Shown one piece after another: positions 57,446-64,000 of a DNA stretch of 64,000 nucleotides. Position 1 is the stretch's first letter, and each line of letters begins with the position of its first letter. The notes beneath the pieces were generated by a model. It saw nothing but the letters and a program-made list of their open reading frames with translations. It did no database searches and was not told where the DNA came from. This DNA comes from Mesocentrotus franciscanus. Taxonomy: Eukaryota > Echinodermata > Echinoidea > Camarodonta > Strongylocentrotidae. The position numbers were made by a program, and so were the translations under genes. The stretch spans positions 5,654,863 to 5,718,862 of the forward strand of contig CP137673.1 of the NCBI GenBank assembly GCA_037976565.1, given 5' to 3'.

Positions 57446-57715
57446 TCTTTCTCTATTTTACCCGTCTGTAACATTTGCGAATTCACAAAAGGAAAACAAG
57501 ATTGTGGATTGTAGATGTAATAGCGTAGCTGCTTTATTAACGTCCCAACCATATATGACACCCGGTTCACCAATTTCATACGACAGTATACTGTACCTTA
57601 TTATGAGTAAGTGTCAGGTTTAACTGTAGATAGATTTTAGTCCCAAAGTCATCTTATGGATATAACACAGTTTGACACTGTGTGCCTTCCTAATCTGAGA
57701 TGGATTATACAGGCA
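57446..57715. other. Unassigned DNA
   Basis: No feature recognised. Confidence 0.5.
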
Positions 57716-57721
57716 GCAGTG

Positions 57722-57868
57722 GAGATCACATCACATCACATTACATAAACATCATTTATCACCACATCAAATCACCCCATCATATCTATCATATCACATT
57801 ACATCATATCATATCACTACATCACCTCACAAGATACCATCATTTCATATCATATCTCATAACATCAC
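57722..57868. repeat. (CATAT/CACAT)n pentanucleotide-like tract
   Basis: Imperfect ATCACATCACATT and ATCATATCATATC repeats over ~145 bases. Confidence 0.8.
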
Positions 57869-58010
57869 ATGTGAGGTTATGAAAGTACACGGTTTACTAC
57901 TGCGAGCTATTCATAAGCTGACTTAGGGATGATAACCTAGGTAACCTTCTTTCATAATGCGGTACGGTATACTACCGTTTTAAATTGGTGTCTCGGGTGA
58001 TTTAGAATAG
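57868..58010. repeat. Dispersed repeat Q, copy 2
   Basis: GTGAGGTTATGAAAGTACAC then CATAATGCGGTACGGTATAC and CTCGGGTGA match copy 1 at 35646-35790 in order and orientation. Confidence 0.65.
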
Positions 58011-58660
58011 TACTAGCAACTGTATTTGACGTACTTTGGGTTTTCTATAGTTGTTGTCATGAGTAAATCTTTGCTACTTTCAGGAGTATATAGATGTTTT
58101 GAGGTGTTGTAATGATATGCTTTTCGAACACAGTATTTTATAAAAGGGTATTCAGGCTGTACTCTTTTCACTTGTACGTGTAATATATTTATTTATCTGT
58201 CTTCCTTTTTCATTCAAAGGGTACCTTAAATACATAAAAATGCAAAATCGTTTTTACTCTTAAACACCCTCTCCCCCTCGGCATCCATTTGCATATCATT
58301 GAACTAGAAAGCGGGAACAAATACCCGCCAAAGCGGAAACTACAAGCAAAATTAGAACGAAGTGATTGAATTATACAGCCCAACGAATTCGAGTGCTATC
58401 GAAAGGATATAACCTGGACGAGGGTGTTCAATCCGTTAATCCACATGATCTACTAACCCGCTGTTATTCATTTTGTTGAGAGATGCAGTCGGCTCTGGAA
58501 TCTCACGATCTACGAAATTGTGTCTTTCGAGAAACACTATTGCCATCCATCAACTACTTTTTTCCTCTCGGAATGCCAAGATGAAAATATCATTCTCACC
58601 ACCAACGCAGACAAGATAAATAGATCATTGGGTTAAAAGGCAAGCCAGCCTTTGTAAGAT
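58011..58660. other. Unassigned DNA
   Basis: Left flank of the palindrome array; no feature recognised. Confidence 0.5.
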
Positions 58661-58692
58661 GGAGGCTATGGCGCGCCGTTTGATCAATAAAT

Positions 58693-59042
58693 CAGATAAA
58701 CACTGTTTATCGAGTGATAAACACTGTTTATCAAGCGATAAACAGTGTTTATCGATAGAAACTATGTTTATCGACTGATAAACACAGTTTCTCTCGATAA
58801 ACAATGTTTATCGCCGAAAAACAGTGTTTATCGCCGAAAAACAGTGTTTATCGCCGATAAACAGTGTTTATCGAGAGAAACTGTGTTTATCAGTCGATAA
58901 GCAGAGTTCATCTCGATAACACTGTTTATCGCCGTAAAACAGTGTTTATCGCCGATAAACAGTGTTTATCAAGAGAAACTGTGTTTATCAGTCGATAAAC
59001 ATAGTTTCTCTCGATAAACACTGTTTATCGCTCGATAAACAG
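58693..59042. repeat. Palindrome block 1
   Basis: About 15 tandem palindromic units. Arms are GATAAACA and TGTTTATC with a single central base; linkers are mainly GCC, GAGT, AAGC or CTC. Some units have GAAAAACA or GTAAAACA in place of GATAAACA. The block stops abruptly after GATAAACAG at 59042 without the expected right terminus. Confidence 0.92.
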
Positions 59043-59306
59043 GAAGCCCTGTACCAAAAATGGCATTTGTACAACAACAAATCAATGTTTTGAAATTATT
59101 TTGGGGCTCCAAAAAGACGCCCCACCCTACACCCTTAAATTGACATTTTTGCCGGGGGCTCTTAGCCTAATATCGTTTAGTAGGTCTTAAGGAAGCCCTG
59201 TACCAAAAATGGTGCTTTTATCAGGCAATTAAGTAACGGTAATTTCACCAAGCCACCTGACTAACGTGCGGAGTAGTGCATACGGCTCTGATCTGGAGCA
59301 CGAGTG
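59043..59306. other. DNA between palindrome blocks, with a 23-bp direct repeat
   Basis: GGAAGCCCTGTACCAAAAAT (part of a 23-bp match) occurs at 59041-59063 and 59190-59212. The 149-base offset suggests a tandem duplication or an insertion bounded by short repeats. No gene seen. Confidence 0.65.
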
Positions 59307-59593
59307 CGCGCCATTTGCCCAATAAATCAGATAAACACTGTTTATCGCCGAAAAACACTGTTTATCGAGCGATAAACAGTGTTTATCGAGAGAAACTATG
59401 TTTATCGACTGATAAACACAGTTTCTCTTGATAAACACTGTTTATCGGCGATAAACACTGTTTTTCGGCGATAAACATTGTTTATCGAGAGAAACTGTGT
59501 TTATCAGTCGATAAACATAGTTTCTCTCGATAAACAGTGTTTATCGCTTGATAAACAGTGTTTATCTGATTTATTGGTCAAACGGCGCGCCAT
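59307..59593. repeat. Palindrome block 2, a complete unit with its own GCGCGCC ends
   Basis: It opens GCGCGCCATTTGCCCAATAA and closes, in inverse, GGCGCGCCGTTTGACCAATA. The block is itself one long inverted repeat: the order of 17-mer palindromes and GAGAAACT-type hairpins from the left mirrors that from the right. It probably represents one full-length element, with block 1 a second copy lacking its right end. Confidence 0.85.
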
Positions 59594-59759
59594 AGGAGGC
59601 TCTATGTCTGCACCTCTAAAATTTCACTTGAAATTGACAAGAAGTTTCTATCGTATTCCCCTAATGTCTGATCTCAACTTAACCCTTATTTATAATAATT
59701 TTTAATTTCTGTTTCTCCTAATGAAGGGGCACTACTATGTATAATATACTCGTCTAGGC

Positions 59760-60030
59760 CCTCTTTAAAGAAAACTCATACATTTTGAAGAAAACAAAAG
59801 TCTGAAGTAATTTTGTGAGTTGTATAGCACAACGTCACAGTGACGTTTCCGATTACCGATTCATATAATTTGAAGTTACCATACGTATTATGATTACAAA
59901 TTTCAAAACAAAAGTCATAATTTCGTTCGGAATATCACCAGTCTGCTTTTAAATTACTGATTTTTCAGCTTTCTTTTAGAATAGCTGGCTACGAAGGTTG
60001 GATTCCAATTTAAACCTCGTTCATACATGA
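59760..60030 (+). repeat. Dispersed repeat R1, copy E
   Basis: ACGTCACAGTGACG..CCGATT, ATAATTTGAAGTTACCATAC and TTCGTTCGGAATATCACCAG then CGAAGGTTGGATTCC correspond to copy C (31400-31590) and to the 3' ends of A and D. Confidence 0.55.
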
Positions 60031-60279
60031 CGCGGTCCACCGCCGCAAACAAAAGAGCCGCCTCTTTTTTCCTTGTTTTAAAGGTGTAAATGTATGGTAA
60101 CTGCGCGCAACAAAGTTCCTGGTCTATCCACTGAGCTCTGTTTTTAAGAAATACAGAAATGTGAAGTGTATCACATTACGCCATCAAAAAGAAAACACAC
60201 ACACACAAATAAATAATACTAATGAATAAATAAAACGCCGCGGTTTACCACATTATAAGCCTGTCTGAACGAGTCTCTA
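60011..60279. mobile_element. N element, copy N1 (TIR-like)
   Basis: AACCTCGTTCATACATGACG then CGGTCCACCGCC at the left is loosely inverted at the right as CGCCGCGGTTTACCACA and CCTGTCTGAACGAGTCTC. The interior shares GTAAATGTATGGTAACTG-like and ACAGAAATGTGAAGTGTA-like blocks with N2. It overlaps the right edge of R1 copy E. Confidence 0.5.
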
Positions 60280-60337
60280 ATTCGGCGCCCTTGCGACCCG
60301 TGAAATGCCAAGATAAAGAAAAACAAGTTGTTTACTC

Positions 60338-60562
60338 ATGTATTACTTAGTTTTCATTAAACTCTGCTGTTTCGCAGTCCTTAGAAGAGTATGCCTATGG
60401 CTTATGCATCTACAAGATTTAAGGTTTGCTGTATTGGATGTGGTTTTCTATCACGCTATTCTCATTAGTACATTTCGATTGTCAATGATGGCATTAGTCT
60501 CTGTTCCTTTGGCAATAATCAACCAACTCGGATTCCTGACCTCCCCAATTGATATTTGTTAA
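60338..60562 (+). CDS. Unrecognised hydrophobic open frame, doubtful
   Basis: A 74-codon frame with two hydrophobic stretches (for example AVLDVVFYHAILISTF and MALVSVPLAIINQLGF). I recognise no family. It has no visible splice, promoter or polyA context and is about as long as chance frames elsewhere in this window, so it is most likely not a gene. Confidence 0.1.
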   Translation: MYYLVFIKLCCFAVLRRVCLWLMHLQDLRFAVLDVVFYHAILISTFRLSMMALVSVPLAIINQLGFLTSPIDIC

Positions 60563-60754
60563 AACATCTCGTCATCTCGTCTTCTCGTCCAAAGCAAGTC
60601 GACTTGCCGAGTTCCAACAACTCATCTTCTCCTATTATAACTTATCTTTTCGTCTTCTTGTCCTATAATATTTCGTCATCACGTCGGCACCGATAAGCTT
60701 TTGTACAATTTTGTTAGTGTGACCTGAGCATTAGGACTGCCACCGCTATACATT

Positions 60755-60906
60755 AGGGACTTTTAGATTTGCACGACGAGAATGTGGACTGCTACGTTGA
60801 CATCCTTTTAAGGTAATGTGACGTCCTTTTAAGGCACCGCCGGGCACTGCCACACAATGTCACACGTGGCAGTCCACGTTCTCGTCGTGCAAATCTAAAA
60901 GTCCCT
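60755..60906. mobile_element. M element, copy M3, 152 bp
   Basis: TIR AGGGACTTTTAGATTTGCAC with an essentially perfect inverse at the right end, flanked by ATT at 60752-60754 and 60907-60909. The interior matches M2 (GTGGACTGC, TTTTAAGG, CCGGGCACTGCC, GGCAGTCCAC). It lies between N1 and N2. Confidence 0.8.
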
Positions 60907-60954
60907 ATTAAGAATTATGGATCGTCCAGGCATGACGAGGTAGAAAAAAAAACC

Positions 60955-61133
60955 CGGGTGTTTTCTTTTACGTGTAAAGTAATGGCAGAGTGGGCGGAAC
61001 AAAGGTCCTGCACGTACTCAATAACATGTACCTCCATTAAGTGACACACAGAAATATGGAGCGTAATGAACTTTCGTCGTCATAAAAAATAATAAAAAAA
61101 CACGCCGCAAGTTCTTATCTGAACAAGGCCTAA
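60955..61133. mobile_element. N element, copy N2, partial
   Basis: TGTAAAGTAATGG, GGCGGAACAAAGGTCCTG, CACAGAAATATGGAGCGTAA and CGCCGCAAG..CTGAACAAGGCC align with N1 in order. Its left TIR is not recognisable. Confidence 0.45.
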
Positions 61134-62264
61134 GATGCATGGAATAAATCTAATACCAACACTGAACAATTTAAAACCGCAAGGTAGATGACGGTAACTT
61201 CAAAAGAGTCCAAATTATCTGGCCTATTAAAGTAATTTCTTTTTCAGCTGTTGGGCTCCTCAGACTGATTATGGCGGATGTCTCTTTAACCGTGTCAGAG
61301 TGATTATTTCCCACCACTGAATTCCAGTGCGAAGTTCAGATCTAATACAGATTATTGTGTTCATGATCCATTGAATTCCCCTTCATCTTACAAATGGCAA
61401 TTTATGCCAGATGTTTTTTTCTTCTTTTTCTATCGTGTATTATACGTCTCTTTCTGAAAAGAAAAGAAAAAAACCGGGATAAAGTCGATATAGGTATTAT
61501 AAATGTTTATTCCCATTTAAGCAAGGAAAATAATTTTGTAACCTTTTTGTAATCATAATAATTCCTCATTTAAACACGGTCACGATGTGAGTCTTACTGA
61601 GCGAAATGCAATAACTGAAGTGTACTTTTTCGCGAAGGAAAACATAAGGTTTAATCCTCTTCTACTCTTACCTGTAAACAAGTCATTAGTGCATAGCTTT
61701 GTCAGACTTAATGTGAAATACTTTTGCCTTAAAACAAACAATAAGCCTTCATAAAATTATGATTTGATAAGGACATGCCTGCGGTTTACTTTGAGCTGAC
61801 TTTACAATAACACTTACTGGAACAGAGGGAAAGCAGAGAGAGAGAGAGAGGGAGAGGGAGGGGGGTCCTCCCTGGAGCGAAGGCGGGATACTAATGGGAT
61901 CATACCGGGAAGTCATTAATCCCCTGCAAGTTTATAGATTTCATTTTCAATATCCGGGCTCAAATTATCGGGCCCACACTAGGGCCATCAATGTAATTTA
62001 TATATGAAGATTATGATTATTAGAATCACACACATGTGATATTTGGATTATCATGATCTACGTTTTTTTCTCTCACTCTTCCAAGTTACCAGTTGATTTC
62101 TGACGCTTTATCACTATCGAAAAATGACAAAGAAATTATCGATATCGTGCCTGATATCATATCCCCTGCCTTATATCACTTAACGTTATATTATTTTATC
62201 AGCCTATCCAATTTCTGTGTTTATTTTTCGATTTTCCCTGTTCAATGCTTGTTAACATTATATT
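61134..62264. other. Unassigned DNA with a short GA tract
   Basis: (GA)n at 61836-61862. No gene or RNA recognised. Confidence 0.5.
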
Positions 62265-62272
62265 GTATTATC

Positions 62273-62469
62273 CAGTGGCGGATCCAGGATTTTCCAATAA
62301 GGGCGGGGGCGGACATTTGAAAATCGCGCAGACCGTTATTTTCACTCAACGCGGGGGTTAGTGAGCACTAAAACTAATCGTTTTTTTTTTTAATCAACAT
62401 CCCCCTCCCCTTGAGCCCAAAAAAGAGAAAAGGGTAACTTTTTTGGCCAAGAGGGGGGATCCGCGCCTG
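62273..62469. mobile_element. hAT-type MITE, 197 bp, with 8-bp target duplication
   Basis: Ends CAGTGGCGGATCC and, inverted, CAGGCGCGGATCC are flanked by GTATTATC at 62265-62272 and 62470-62477. Related to the copy at 24885-25127 (shared CGGATCCA start, a GTGAGCAC block, a poly-T run and CCCCCTCCCCTTGA-like sequence). No coding capacity. Confidence 0.9.
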
Positions 62470-62477
62470 GTATTATC

Positions 62478-64000
62478 ATCACCACAGTCTCCGGTTTATT
62501 TGTCATCAAGCATGTATGTTTTATGGATACCAAAGTACTGAATATAATTGAATTCAGTGATATTAGGATGAATACGCCAAAGGCTGGGGGACATTTGGGA
62601 TTATGAAACATACTTTGATATTCCCATAAAGATACAATTCTGTCAATCACATGCGCCAATCCGTGATGCAGGGATAACTTGCCGAAGCTACCGATCGGCT
62701 ACCGTAATTTGGAGAAAATGAAATTTATACTTGCATTCTTTTTCATTGAATGAAAGAAAATCACCCTAAAGCGTTATGCCATGGTAAATTTATCGATTGT
62801 CAACGAATGAGAGCGCTTTGTAATCTTAAAAACGACTTTGATGTGCAGATGTTTCAGGTCGATCGCGCAGTCGTGAATATTAGAGAGAGAGACAGAGAGA
62901 GGAGATAGAGAGAGAGAGAAAGAGGGGGTCCAATAGCGAAAATATATTATATATCCCGGGACTTTAAGTCCGGCGAATGCTTTGTAACCTATTATCTGAT
63001 TTTCGAAATTTCACAGCGTCTGAAATATATTATTCATGGCACGAAATCTCTGCGTCTAACAAAACTTGTGTAATATTTATTTAATTCTCCAGGATATGAA
63101 TACACGCGAGTGTCTTAAAAAAAAATCCGCATAGTGAAGTGTAGAGGAATGGTGTAACATGTAAACGACGAGCCCAGAATGTAAATGGCTCAATAATAAT
63201 TGACAATTATAACATGATTAAAAAAATGGAAGACCCATGAGGTACTATCTCGATGACTTACTTTGAATCATCGGGAAATCGCGTGGGGCCGGGAATTCGT
63301 GTTACCCGACGTTTTGTGAAAACATGCCATTCTATTCACGAAATATCGGGGGTAATATTTGTAAAATGAACTCCTCTCATCTACAAATAGTCTGGCAAAA
63401 TTTAACCGATACTTTGTGAAAACCCTACGGCACATCTACAAAGGTCGCATCGTCTTCCGATTTTGTTTCCCGAAAGTGTTTTATCTTATCCCATGCTTCA
63501 AACCTCAATCAGCACTGTACATCTTTACACTATTGGACGCGATGACCTGATGGTTCGAAATAAGCCTGGATAGATCTAATAAATGCCAAAAATGTGTTCA
63601 CATTTTACACCAAAAGGTGATAACTGATCATAGCGATGATTATGCTATGACAAGAGATATCTAATTGGTCATACTTCCAAACTTTTGTGAAGGTTTTCAT
63701 GTATGAATCTTAGTTTAGCCCTATCCCTCTTTCCAGATTTAGTTGATTTATTCGTCGACATTATCGGTTTAAAATAAAATCATGTAAGGAATATAGGAAT
63801 CATACTGAAAGAAACACAGAGTATGAAGAAACCTACGTTTATCCGGTACAAGCTCTATAATGTTAAATTGATTGATGTTTACACCATCACTACTTCTGGT
63901 CGTTTGTAAACGTTTAACCATGAAGTTGCTATCAGACTCAATGATGTTATTGTTGTTATTGCTTTGTTTTTAAAAGACCCTGCTAAGATGAAAGATATTT
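62478..64000. other. Unassigned DNA with a GA tract and a short dispersed repeat
   Basis: GA-rich sequence at 62883-62925. The second copy of the short repeat seen at 50936 lies at 63470-63525. No genes recognised to the window end. Confidence 0.5.

Larger units (their letters stand above)
58668..59594. mobile_element. Palindrome-array element with inverted GGCGCGCC ends
   Basis: Left end TGGCGCGCCGTTTGATCAAT and right end (inverse) TGGCGCGCCGTTTGACCAAT continue with AAATCAGATAAACACTG. GGAGGCT flanks both sides (58661-58667 and 59595-59601). Two blocks (58693-59042 and 59329-59567) consist almost entirely of the 17-mer palindrome GATAAACACTGTTTATC and its variants, spaced by 3-5 bases. They alternate with ~38-base hairpins that start GAGAAACTRTGTTTATC. 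The middle 59043-59308 is unrelated single-copy-like DNA. No transposase and no protein-coding capacity were seen. Confidence 0.8.

Noticed and set aside
57123..57579. Lys/Arg-rich and Phe/Ser-rich frames
   Set aside because: Translations of the GAA/TTC microsatellite.
58693..59567. CRISPR-like array
   Set aside because: The units are spaced by 3-5 bases with no unique spacers, the repeats are palindromic throughout, and the context is an animal genome with transposons and no cas genes.

Overview
The window looks like AT-rich non-coding or intergenic DNA from an animal genome. It contains several non-LTR retrotransposon (LINE) fragments, tRNA-derived SINEs, many short terminal-inverted-repeat (TIR) elements, abundant GA/ATT/GAA microsatellites, and a 500-base assembly gap of Ns (16573-17072). 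There are no operons, no prokaryotic gene density, and no recognisable host exon. A marine invertebrate is likely and an echinoderm or related deuterostome is my best guess, judged only from the general style of the repeats. I cannot identify the species from sequence alone.

Layout. 1-10 kb: a LINE C-terminal remnant (9-224), CT-rich and ATT tracts, a recent 129-bp tandem duplication (3228-3486), and hairpin elements at 2122-2285, 5890-6010 and 7523-7704. 10-13.5 kb: a nest of DNA elements. Element K (10300-10774) splits an older dispersed repeat (R1). A TTA-flanked complex (11139-13493) holds two interleaved pairs of TIR arms (X and Y), and a third element (Z, 12436-13401) carrying a 90-bp minisatellite is inserted in one arm. 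13.5-24 kb: mostly unassignable DNA with GA tracts, the N gap, a ~98-bp compound minisatellite and a TTAA-flanked TIR element (22054-22569). 24-27 kb: a hairpin, a hAT-type MITE with an 8-bp target duplication (24885-25127), and a 5'-truncated LINE with a 15-bp target duplication (25631-26954). 27-36 kb: little beyond microsatellites and R1 copies.

36-42 kb: two SINE copies in opposite orientation and two copies of one LINE 3' end (38349-39023 minus, 40950-41950 plus). The second LINE copy is split by TIR element W (41161-41921). The first copy supplies the uninterrupted target site. 42-52 kb: repeat family P (41975-42440 and inverted 47235-47728), a hammerhead-ribozyme-like core (47844-47873), M elements (48073-48392), a TTAA MITE (48431-48825), a third SINE, and TIR element V (51007-51581). 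54-56.5 kb: the best-preserved coding sequence, a 5'-truncated L1/Tx1-like LINE on the minus strand with RT motifs, one in-frame stop, one frameshift, a polyA tail and a 12-bp target duplication. 57-60 kb: a 280-base GAA tract, then an extraordinary array of short palindromes (58668-59594) bounded by inverted GGCGCGCC ends. 60-64 kb: copies of the M, N and hAT-type elements and otherwise unassigned DNA.

Nothing here works together as a pathway. The biology is transposition history: insertions inside insertions, several datable by target-site duplications and by empty paralogous sites visible within the same window. The strongest candidate for something undescribed is the palindrome array at 58.7-59.6 kb, followed by the interleaved TIR complex at 11.1-13.5 kb.
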